From: Tigriopus japonicus
Lineage: Eukaryota; Arthropoda; Copepoda; Harpacticoida; Harpacticidae
Assembly: GCA_010645155.1 (NCBI GenBank)
Contig: CM021323.1
Span: 3,951,478-4,015,477, forward strand
Length of the DNA stretch: 64,000 bases
Direction of reading: 5' to 3'
Part shown: piece after piece, positions 1-9,622 of the stretch
Layout: every line of letters begins with the position of its first letter
How positions within the stretch are numbered: position 1 is the first letter of the stretch
Made by a program: the position numbers and the translations under genes
Notes under the pieces: model-generated
What the model was told of the DNA's origin: nothing
The model's database searches: none
The model's input: the letters and a program-made list of their open reading frames with translations, nothing else

Positions 1-220
1 AAAGAGGGGGTGACAGAAGAATTGGTATGCTCACTGCATTGCTAATGATGCCAAAGCTGCCAATCATAATCAATCCCACATATTCGATCCAGTAGCCCAA
101 TTGTTCGAACAATTCGTATTCCCTTTCTGAGCATGGACATAAGGGAGAGGATTCACTGTAATATTCGTCGTAATCCTGATATTCCAACGCACGCTGCGTT
201 TGAAATTCACTAAGATTCAT
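1..220 (-). CDS. FMRFamide-receptor-like rhodopsin-family GPCR, N-terminal part (runs off left edge)
   Basis: Reading the minus strand from an ATG at 220 gives 73 codons open to the window edge. The first ~43 residues are a polar, acidic, Tyr-rich tail with a Cys-Pro-Cys at 28-30. They are followed by a hydrophobic segment at about 46-70 (YVGLIMIGSFGIISNAVSIP) that fits transmembrane helix 1 of a class A receptor, with the conserved helix-1 Asn at N61. The spacing from the cysteines to helix 1 and the (G/S)-N-x-x-S-I-P-(I/V)-L pattern resemble invertebrate FMRFamide-receptor-like GPCRs, a large family in arthropods. Such receptors sit in the plasma membrane of neurons or target cells and signal through G proteins. 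No signal peptide is needed. The rest of the receptor (helices 2-7) lies outside the window, so ligand and subfamily are inference. Confidence 0.62.
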   Translation of the reverse strand, partial: MNLSEFQTQRALEYQDYDEYYSESSPLCPCSEREYELFEQLGYWIEYVGLIMIGSFGIISNAVSIPILLSPPL

Positions 221-1029
221 TGGGTAAGTGATTCTTTCAATGCTGGAACAATCGCCTTTTGTTCATATTTGTCACTTAGTTTTTCTGGGGAAGATCCTTT
301 TCAAAGCGAAACTTGATCTTGACGAGCGGCAAAACCAGCTCGACTCTGGTTGGACCAATTCATTCACTTGCAATGGAAGTCACATGAAAAATGAACTGGA
401 TGTTGGAGGGACCTCTAGGAGGGACAACAAATTTGCACTTTTAGGAAAAGCAAATATTCAGCTGTGAGAACCACTTGTCGGATTTCCTAGTCGAGAGGGA
501 ACTTGTATGAGCGTCTGTCAATTTCTTGTGTTGCCCCTTATTTTGTTCCACTAGGTATCGGCATGGGAACTATTACTCGAACTGCACTAAGACCAAATCA
601 CCTCAACTTACTTTGGAACGAGAGAAACGGGCAAGGAGTAGTAAAAGAAGAGTAAGCGAGAGAGCAAGAGAGAAACAGAGAACTCCCGAACCCCTTTTTT
701 CGGCGGCGCCACTAATGCGTTCACAGACCGGGATCTTCCGAGCTCCTTTCCAATGAAGATGATGGAACACCAAGGAACAAATGGACAATTCTAGGTCAAT
801 TACATAGGCCATGATCTAATAATCCCTCTGGATATCCTGAGAGAACTGATAGAAAACATAACATGGGATAAAAGACATGTTTTCCCAAACTGGCCTTCTC
901 GAGAAATGAAAACCTTGACTAAACAACAAGAATGTTCCTTACACTACTAGCTTTTGGTGATTTATATCAGTAAAAAAATATTTATTTTTTAATGCCCTTA
1001 CGTATCAAGAAGTGAACACTTTTTTAGGA
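221..1029. other. Intergenic between GPCR and DAXX 3' end
   Basis: No convincing gene. The short ORFs here show no recognisable domain. On the minus strand an AATAAA hexamer (plus-strand TTTATT at 981-986), about 45 bp beyond the DAXX stop, is a good candidate poly(A) signal for DAXX. Confidence 0.5.
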
Positions 1030-4000
1030 TTAAGTAGAACCCGTCTCTTTGGCTGGCGTCTGATCCTCAGTGGGAAGTAAATCGGATTTCATAGTTGGTT
1101 CCGCCTGAATCTCAGAGTTTTCCGCCATGATTTCACTGGGCAGTTCATCTTCAATGTCCTCTTGATCAGACTTGGTTGCTTCGTTCAAGCTTTCATTATC
1201 AACGTCCTCGTCTTGTACTTCCTCCGGTTTTTCACCCGAATCCACCTCTTTTTTGACAAATTCTTCAAACACCTAGGAAAAGAGGCAATATAGTAAGCCA
1301 GATCTTATTGTTTCTCATAATGTTAGAAAGGAATAAGCTATTAAAATACCCGGTTGAGGTTGTCTTTGCCCACTTGAAGGTTCTGATCTAATTGCCGCTT
1401 CAAGTCTTCAGGCTCATCGGTGATAAACGAGTTGTGATCCTCGGACAGATACGAATCAAGAACTTCCATATCATCATGAACTCTTTGGGCTTTTAGCGTT
1501 TGACCTACCGCCGTAAATGACTCTTTGGCTGGAAAAAAAACCCGGAAAATTAGCACAACTTTCCGATTTCAAAAGGTACTTTAAGTTTACCTTCGTCTAA
1601 GATTTGGCCCTTTGATAACCCCAAACTCTTCTCCTGGTTGACTGATTCAATGAGCTTGAGAATGTCAGCAAAATCTGGGAAAAACTCTCTGTTGGCCTTT
1701 TTAGCTCGGTTTACCCATTTCTCAATCTTAACATTGACTTCCAAAATTCGACTCCCCTGACACTTGAATCGCTTGTCTTGTCGACGTTCAAGGGTTGGGT
1801 TTAGTTTGAGACATTCGGCTATCTTGCGGTTGATTTTGAGGAATCGAGCTTTGAAGCGACTTAATTTGATATAGTTGGAATCTTCGTCAGCATCCAAATC
1901 ACATTCGGCCTCTTCCAAGCGTGTAATGGCCTTATGAAGTTTCTTCTGGGCTTGAGTTAGCTTTAATAAATGAGCGGAAGAAACCTCTTTCGCTTTAGGA
2001 GAGGACTTTTCGGGTGTGATGTCCGCAAAACCAGAGGTTGAAGGAACTGGCTCATCAACCGGAAACGTTTTAGGCACGGATGATTCTTGCTCGTTCGCAT
2101 CTGACAAAGGTTCGGGGATGATTCTTTTTTTGGTATCAGTCTTGGAATTGGGACAACTTACTCGCTTAAGCTCATCTAAGAGCTCTTTGATGTAAATGTA
2201 AATATTTTGAGAGTCTGACGTCATCTTCACTTCACGCTCTTGGACAAACTTTGCAAACCTTACGTTTTCTAGGAGACCCGGGGGCAATTTTTTAATTCGT
2301 TTTTCGAATTTTTTGGACACGCACGTGAACTCATCGGAAGGTAAAATATCCAGGCACTTGTCAATGACTTTTTCCAAAGGATTGAGAGAAACATGCGGCT
2401 TCACGTCGACCGCATTTTCCGATTCAAGGTTGTTGTCTTCAGGCTTTTTTTCACTTTCCGGCACAACCTTGCCACTATCAGGTACATTTTCACTTTTTCC
2501 ACTTTCCGTCGTTAATTCTTTAATTTGCAACATAAGTTTCTCATTTTTTGGCTCAGACTTTTCACTTTCTGGCACAAGCTGGCCATTTTCCGGCACAGGG
2601 TGATCATCATCTTCATCTATCACAACGATAGGATGAATACTAACATTGCCTAAAGGAACTTGGTGGAGAGGGAAGAGCTCAATCTCATTCTTGACCGGAG
2701 CGGATCGCTTAGTAAGACCGATTTTTGCCGGGGGAATGTAACTCTGATTTTCCAATGGTCCAGATCTGCTCAGCTTCACTTTCCGAATTTTTTTGGGCAA
2801 TGAACACAATTCTAGAGGGTCTCTGGGTTGATCTTGACGTCGAGGGGAATCGTCGAGACAGATGACTTCGGGATCAACGGTGCAAACTGATCCCCGCTTC
2901 ATATTTGAGCCAAGCCAGGCTCGAGATTGACGGGATGCCGGTTGCTTTTCGGGCACAACGATTTTCACCTCAGTCCCGTTACTTTGACCGGACAAAGAGT
3001 ATACTTTGGCGATGGAAATATGAAGTTGAGGATCCTTTTTCATGGGATGTTTGCCTTCCGCGCGTCTAACGGAGGATGTGGAGCGGTTTTTGATCGGAGT
3101 TGGAAATAATTCAGAGGACGGCCGACATTTGATCAGCTACAAAAGAAATCAACGTTAGGCTTCTATTTTGATCAGCTACAAAAGAAATCAACGTTATGCT
3201 TCTATTTTGATCAGTTACAAAAGAAATCAAAATTATGCATCTATTTTGATGCACTGCAACTGGAATTGAATGGTACTTTTTGAGACACTTTTATCAGTTT
3301 AGCTTACAAATGTCGAAGCAGGTAGAACACACATTGGGCTCTTTTGCTCAAGTCCTCCGCTTTGTAACTTAGACGTCAATCACTATTGCATTACGGCAAA
3401 ATATTAGTTGCTATCGGCTTTAAGACCAAAGTTACCTTAAAGCTGGTCGATCATGTTCTGGGATAGTTAAAAAGGTCTAGGGACCATGAAAAGCTATCAG
3501 CATTTTGTATTAAGGAACATTCTTTTTAGAAGCAGCTAAAGATCTATCACCCTCGGAAAAATCAAGCGGGCTCAGAGTATGCGATACTTGACGATATATT
3601 CTAGGACTTCGTCAAGTAACGAAGTTTTTCGACATATCACAATAATGACTCAAGAGAAAAAAGGTGGGTCCTTGGGGGTTATGTAATACTTCTTAATAAT
3701 CTTCTCTTCACGTCTCCAAGATGGCACCTCTTCGCGTTCCATTTTAGATTACTAACGGTAATTTCCCACGCAATAAACAAGGACATCTGTTCACTTAGAC
3801 TCGACTGCAATATTGCGGGTAATTTTGAAAGATAGCTAGATCGAGGCAACAAGCCTTTTGCCATTGTGCAGTGTAGTGGTACGTACAGCCATGGTTTATT
3901 TTCTGGCTTACCGCTTGCTCGGTGGAGGGGATCCCGCAATGGGCCTCGGAACCTGGCTTGGAATCCGTGGGCACACTCGGCGGGTCAGCCCCGTCGGCCT

Positions 4001-4052
4001 CAGCTTCGTCTCCCGAGCTCAAAACCACCACACTCTTGGTATCATCCGCCAT
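1030..4052 (-). CDS. DAXX: DAXX-like histone H3.3 chaperone / death-domain-associated protein
   Basis: Four exons, minus strand: 4052-3912, 3136-1591, 1528-1350 and 1272-1030; phases agree and give about 701 aa. DAXX deposits H3.3-H4 with ATRX and is a nuclear SUMO-dependent corepressor. Exon 1 starts MADDTKSVVVLSSGDE, matching the N-terminal SUMO-interacting motif followed by acidic residues. Residues about 315-375 (FTCVSKKFEKRIKKLPPGLL onward, ending IYIYIKELLDELKRVS) resemble the N-terminal DAXX four-helix bundle. Residues about 425-620 hold the helical histone-binding domain, including a run of conserved helices (RFKARFLKINRKIAECLKLN; EVNVKIEKW; FPDFADIL; SLGL). That domain continues across exon 3 (FTAVGQTLKAQR). 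The tail in exon 4 is strongly acidic. Two more SIM-like stretches lie in exon 2 (VICLDDS, IVVIDEDDD). The first intron (775 nt) begins, at exon 2, with a 39-bp tandem repeat carrying extra acceptor sites. Confidence 0.86.
3128..3244. repeat. 39-bp tandem repeat, 3 copies, spanning the DAXX exon 2 splice acceptor
   Basis: Three consecutive 39-bp units (3128-3166, 3167-3205, 3206-3244). The second differs from the first at one position and the third at several. Each unit contains, on the minus strand, TTTTGTAG or TTTTGTAA followed by CTGATCAAA. The unit nearest the coding sequence provides the exon 2 acceptor (AG at 3138-3137). Confidence 0.9.
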
Positions 4053-6587
4053 AGACCCCCGGAAATCGTGATGCGGGTCCTGCCCGGAAGCTATGATCGA
4101 TCAATCCACCTTGAAAAACGACGACGGACGGTCAACGAATTGTTTCAAGGTGGTGGATGCGTGACCGCGGCTCTGCCCGCTAAGAGGGTGGTTCGATCGA
4201 TCTGATGCTTGCTTGGATGGATGGACAAGACAACCGGATTCACGCTCAAAGCGTTCGATATCGTGGCAATGGATCTGATTTGAGCGCACGGCAAAAGTAG
4301 TTGACAAGTAGGGATGAGTTCAAACCCAAACTCGGGCTGGCAAAAGCTCGACGGTCTGAAAAGTATTTGTACGAAGATTCATGTATCGAAAATTCTCTAA
4401 TGTCCTTGATATTTTGAAACTGCATACTAAAAGGCGTGTAACCTTGTTCCTACCAACAATTTTTCATGGCAAAATATTTAAAAACAGACTGATCACACAA
4501 GCTCGAGTTAACTTCAAAAAGGCGGAAAAAATGAATTAAGCTTGACCAGTTTCTTTGAGCTGAGTCAGGCACATTTCAAATTGTTTGCCTGTATGGTTTT
4601 GTCTTCGATTAGTTCAACAATCCTGAAAAGAATTGCGTAGTGCTTGAAACCAGGGCAACAACCAAGAAATAAATATTTACAATAGGTAATTTCCATTAAC
4701 TTCGAAAAAAAATATGGATATGCATTTTCCACACTAAAAAAAGAGTAATGGAATTTCTCCTTATCAAGGAGTAAATTCAACGCATGTTGGGAATGCATGA
4801 CTTCATTGTAGTATCGCTTTCATAAGTATTTAGGACTCACTCAAGAATGCACAAATATTTGTGCAGTTCCTTTTCATTGCAACATTGTGTATTTTCTATT
4901 CCATTTCAACTTGGCCAAACTTGGATCAAAATCTCAACTTTGGGTAAACACTGAACACTGTCATTTCGCATTTGGATTTGAAAAGCTCGAGATGTTTGGC
5001 TTTCCTCACCGGAGGGACCTATCACTACCATTAGGTGAAAACAAAAACCTAGTCAGGGTGGCCATCAAAAGTTAATGCTAGAAATGAAGGCTTTTGAACC
5101 TTTTGATTTAGAAGAGCACTATTCTTTAAGCACATGAACAATTTGATTTTAGTAGCCATGTATTGTTTGGAGAATTCTGAATGTTCTTAAATAAATCGAA
5201 TCTTTCATCCAATCATTAGTTTCATCAGTGTAACCTTCCAACCAATCATTGGTTTCACCAGTATGACCAAATTCCAGCTAAGCATCAAACAAGCTGGATT
5301 TGTGCAACATAAAACTAAATTTCAGGATAAAAAGCCAAGAAAAGGCTGAACTTTTGAAATGTTTATGATTTTAGGGTTTTCTAGTAAAAAAAAGGAGGGC
5401 GTGATTGACAGGACCGTATTTTGAGAACATAAGCCTATAAAGGGTTTACTTTCAATGGTTTTCATTTTTCAAGGCATGAAAGATTTTTTTAAGAAAGAAT
5501 TCTGGTAGGGATGAAATGTACCAAACGGTACAAAAAAGATGAACACATCTTTTTTGTACCGTTTGGGCTGATTTGGCACAACTCCAGGCTACTGAGGAGA
5601 GGATTGAATTGAATGCAAGTGGGTGGCTGGGGGCGTCCTTATTCTCCCTGTTAGCCCTTTAATTCTCCTTAGAACATTACATTAGTTGAGTGGAGAACTG
5701 ATAGTGAAAAAAGTTAGATTCTATTTTGCTTTACATTAACCCAAGGTCTGAGAATAAATCCTGATAAATTTTGGAGATAAAAAAACAGGGGATCTTTTTG
5801 GGAAATTTAGCTCATTTCCTCGGGGATTTTGGTTTAATCCATCTTGCAACACTGTCAGGACTCAGTGGAGCTATGCCAAGCTAAAGTCTTAATGCATATT
5901 GCAGCAACGACATGCAAAACGAACTTGACTCTTGATTTAGAAAGGTGATGTTTGCAAGAGTAATCATTAGGGCTCGGATAAAATTGCTTAATGTAATTGG
6001 CACAAAAAATTGTGACATTTGATCATTTAATCAAAAATAGCAACTTTTCGATTTTTCCGCAATAAACATCAACTTTTGGCATTTTTTGCCTCGATCACTA
6101 AAAAATATCTGCGGGATTTTGTCCTCGAATATAAATAATTTATTTGTACTTTTTCGGGACCGCATCAACACTTTTCTTTTTAGTACTGTGTACTTCTAAT
6201 CTAATCTTCCAAGAAGGCCCAACTCCGCTCACTGAACCCCCTCTTTTGCAGGGGCTGTAAATCTTTTCTCTCGCTGGAATGTTGTTTTGTTGCTCTTCTT
6301 TCCGTCTAAAGCCTTAATATAAGCATCTTTATTTCTGTCCATCCATGCCCGTGTGCATGTGTGCCTAAGAAAGAAAGACGGAAAGAAGGCAGGTGGCGAC
6401 TTTGATGATCATGCGTGCCGCAACGCCACCCGGTGCCACCTGAACCTCTCTTACTTTCTTTGTCTCTTCCTTTGGCCTCCTTCCCATCTCGCTTTTGTTT
6501 AGAACACGGGGAATTGAAATATCATCATTCCTGAATCATATTACTCTTAATTAAACCAAGAGCCAATCTAGAATCGGATCAACAAGC
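4053..6587. other. Intergenic, divergent promoter region between DAXX and XPNPEP3
   Basis: AT-rich sequence without any ORF that resembles a protein. It must carry the promoters of DAXX (minus) and XPNPEP3 (plus). A perfect small hairpin lies at 5521-5566. The 250 bp before XPNPEP3 are richer in C+T and GC than the rest, which fits a TATA-less promoter and 5' UTR; no clear TATA box was seen. Confidence 0.45.
5521..5566. repeat. Perfect 21-bp inverted repeat (hairpin, 4-nt loop)
   Basis: Arm 5521-5541 (CCAAACGGTAC, then an A-run and GATG) is the exact reverse complement of 5546-5566, separated by AACA. There is no coding sequence around it. Confidence 0.92.
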
Positions 6588-8291
6588 ATGTCCGGAATCG
6601 GAATGTCAGGGCTCGGCGGGGCTCGAAGTTGGGCCCATTTCTGGCGGAATCGCAACTCCATACCATCGAATTTAGGTCCGAGTGGGACGCCGGGTTGGTC
6701 GGCCTTTTCGAGTGGATCCATCGGTCAGCCCACACCCCTAACTCACGGCCATTTGTTCGGCGGAGCCCAAGAGGTGTGTCCGGGAATTGATCGCGAGGAA
6801 TTCCAGAGTCGTCGGTCCCGATTGGCCCAACGAATTTTAGCCGCTCCCGCCGCCGCGAAATCCCTGGGACGCGCTTCTCCCCTGACCCATTCCCGCTTTC
6901 AGCACCATTTGATGGTGATTCCCGCCGCGCGAAGAAAGTATATGATCGATCGCATCCCGTATTGGTTCCGACAGGTGAGAAAGAGACTTTAAAGAATGAC
7001 GGGATTGACCTCATGATTATCAATTGACCTTGTTCTAATAGGATACTGACTTTCGATACTTGACGGGTTCACTTGAGCCGGATGGGGCCTTGGTGATCGC
7101 TGTTGGACCGGAAACTCAGACCTCCACCTTGTTTGTTCGCGATGCCAATGCCCGCGAAGCCATGTGGGAAGGCGCTCGCACCGATGTTTCGGAGCGGAGT
7201 CGAGCTCACTTTGGTTTGGATCAAATCTTGCCCTTGTCCCATTTAACCAATTTCCTGTCGAGTTACGCCAAAACGCACGTGGAATACTTGCTCTGGTATG
7301 ACTACTTGAATCCCACCCACGATGACTTGCACAAAGTCGTGTTGGATTTCATGCATGGGGGAGGTCATCAAGGCATTGAGTCCCCCAGATCGGAAATCCA
7401 AGCGTTGCGGGTGGTCAAATCCGAGGCGGAAGTGGCCCTGATGCGGCGGTCGTGTGAAATCGCCGCCCAATCGATCGCCACTACCATGAGCCGCTCTCGG
7501 CGGTTGAAGACGGAAGCCGAGTTCTTTGCCACCGTTGACTACGAATGCCGCATGCGAGGTGCCGAGTATTTGGCTTACCCGCCCGTTGTCGCCTCGGGAG
7601 ATAATGCTAATGTAATACACTACACTCAATGTACCCAAAAAGTTCAAGATGGAGATTTGATCCTGATGGATGCGGGTTGCGAGTTACACGGATACACGAG
7701 CGATATTACGCGAACCTGGCCCGTCAACGGGGTATTTTCAGAACCGCAAAAGATTCTCTACGAGATGGTGCTTGATGTGCAACAAAAGGTGCTACAAAAT
7801 TTAGAACATGTGGGACGAGCTACGGTGGACTCGCTATTTAAGAACATGCAAGGTTACCTTCAGGAGGGATTGCAGTCGATCGGTTTGATTCCTTCGTCGG
7901 ATACACCTTACCACAAGATATCGTAAGTATTGACATACATGATTGCGTTTTCGTGTGCTTATCCCTTGTGGCACTTTATGTTTTTTTTAGAAAAGTTCAG
8001 ACGTTTTGCCCTCACCATGTGAGCCACTACTTAGGCATGGATGTCCACGACACGGCCTTGGTTTCCAAGTCCATCAATTTCAAACCGAATATGGTGATCA
8101 CCGTTGAACCCGGCATCTATATTCCTCGCAACATGAAAACTGTGCCCGAGGAGTTCAGAGGCATTGGCATTCGAATTGAAGATGATGTACTCATAACCCC
8201 AACCGGATTTGACGTCTTATCCAAGTCCTGCCCCAAGACAATTGACCAAATTGAAACGCTTATTCAATCACCCTCGTCATCCATCCAATAA
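6588..8291 (+). CDS. XPNPEP3: Mitochondrial Xaa-Pro aminopeptidase 3 (M24B metallopeptidase)
   Basis: Three exons: 6588-6974, 7042-7922 and 7991-8291, about 522 aa (human about 507). It removes N-terminal residues preceding proline, and like yeast Icp55 trims intermediates after presequence cleavage in mitochondria. The first ~60 residues are Ser/Gly/Arg-rich with few acids, as in a targeting sequence. An aminopeptidase-P N-terminal domain follows (RRSRLAQRIL, MVIPAARRKYM, DTDFRYLTG). The pita-bread catalytic domain contains the five expected metal ligands: D339 (LMDAGCE), D350 (TSDITRTWP), H435 (HHVSHYLGMDVHD), E in MVITVEPGIY and E in GIRIEDDVLI. The stop codon TAA at 8289-8291 lies inside an AATAAA at 8287-8292. 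The next gene, TSFM, starts only 81 bp downstream on the same strand. Confidence 0.93.
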
Positions 8292-8292
8292 A
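8287..8292 (+). terminator. Poly(A) signal overlapping the XPNPEP3 stop codon
   Basis: AATAAA contains the TAA stop of XPNPEP3. No other hexamer occurs before the TSFM ATG at 8373, so the 3' UTR must be extremely short or read into TSFM. Confidence 0.6.
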
Positions 8293-8372
8293 GACCAGAT
8301 CCATTCAGTCCACAAATCGATCACTATATCTTTTTTATGTTTGAATTTTCCAGAACGCACCAAGAACACGAC

Positions 8373-9549
8373 ATGAACCGTTTACTTCCGTTCCGGATTT
8401 CAAGTGCTTATCTTCCGAGAGTCTCACTTCTAAGTACCACTTCAAACGATTTCGCATCCAAAAAGGCTGTTTCTCAATTAGGCCAGCTAAGAAAAGAGAC
8501 TGGGTACAGCATCTCATTATGTAAAAAGGCTCTCGAGAGCAATGGCCAAGATATTGAACAAGCCAAACTGTGGTTGGAGGTATGACGACCAAATGAGAAC
8601 ATTTGCATATCAGTTCAATCATGTCTTTCTTTCCCTTTCCAGAAACAAGCTTTAGAACTAGGATTGGCCAAAGCTCATAAGGTGGAAGGAAGAAATGCCG
8701 CCCAAGGCTTGGTGGGCGTGTTGGTCCGGGAAAATATCGCTTCTATGGTGGAGCTGAATTGTGAAACTGATTTTGTGGCTCGAAACAGTCAGTTCATGGA
8801 CTTGCTTCACGAGATCAGCATGTCAAATCTGGAGAATGCCGTTCAAAATCCGTCGGAACCTCTTCTGGTGAAGCACATTTCAAAATCCGATCTTGAGAGT
8901 CTCGCTAGCTCGTCTAGTGGACAAAAGTTAAGCGATATGGTTGCCTTGAACATTGGTCAAATTGGTGAGAATATCGTGATAAAGCGAGGTGTTACATTTA
9001 GTGCGGGGAGTGGGGTCGATGTTTTTGGCAGCACTCACCCGAACGTTTCGAAAGACTCAAATCGTGTACAATGTGGTCGCTTTGGATCATTGATCGCTCT
9101 TTCCAAAGATGGCAAAGGAAATCTCGAAGAAGGCAAAACTTTAGGTAAAATTTATTAAAATTTAGAGCCACACCGAGAGTCGATGGGACAAGTTAACCCG
9201 GTTTTTTAAAAATATCATTTCAGACTTGGTGGCGCGACAGTTATGTCAACACGTAGTAGGATGGAATCCGACACGTTTGGGGGACCTCTCAAATTTCAAT
9301 CTGGCTAATATTCAATCCAATGACGAGACTCCTGCCAAACCTTTGGTTGTTGAAGGAGACGACATGCCACCCGAGGATGAACAGGATCTCAAAAATCGCG
9401 AGTTGGAGAACGCCAAGATCCGAGATCATGAAGAGTTCATCTATCAACCGTTTCTACTCGACCAAGAGATCACCGTGGGTGAATTGCTCATATCAAACGG
9501 CCTCACTATTCGTGACTTTGTGCGATTTGAGCTTGGGAAGAGCTCGTAA
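8373..9549 (+). CDS. TSFM: Mitochondrial translation elongation factor Ts
   Basis: Three exons: 8373-8579, 8643-9144 and 9224-9549, in consistent phase, about 344 aa. EF-Ts exchanges GDP for GTP on mitochondrial EF-Tu. After a basic presequence (MNRLLPFRISSAYLPRVSLL) comes the UBA-like N-terminal domain (LRKETGYSISLCKKALESNG). It is followed by the core with the diagnostic NCETDFVARN motif and the C-terminal QEITVGELL region. An upstream in-frame ATG exists at 8337, but the 8373 start gives a better presequence. Immediately upstream, at 8342-8352, lies a TTGAATTTTCCAG, i.e. a 3' splice-acceptor-like sequence 20 bp before the ATG without any visible donor exon (see findings). The gene is convergent with MRPL2; the nearest plus-strand AATAAA (9847-9852) lies inside MRPL2. 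Confidence 0.93.
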
Positions 9550-9622
9550 CTTGTGCAAAGTGAGATTGACTGATTTATTGTCAACATTGTTGATACATAC
9601 GAGCTCGGACAAAACACGAGCG

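Noticed and set aside
8335..8622. 95-aa minus-strand ORF over TSFM exon 1
   Set aside because: Antisense to a well-supported mitochondrial EF-Ts exon.
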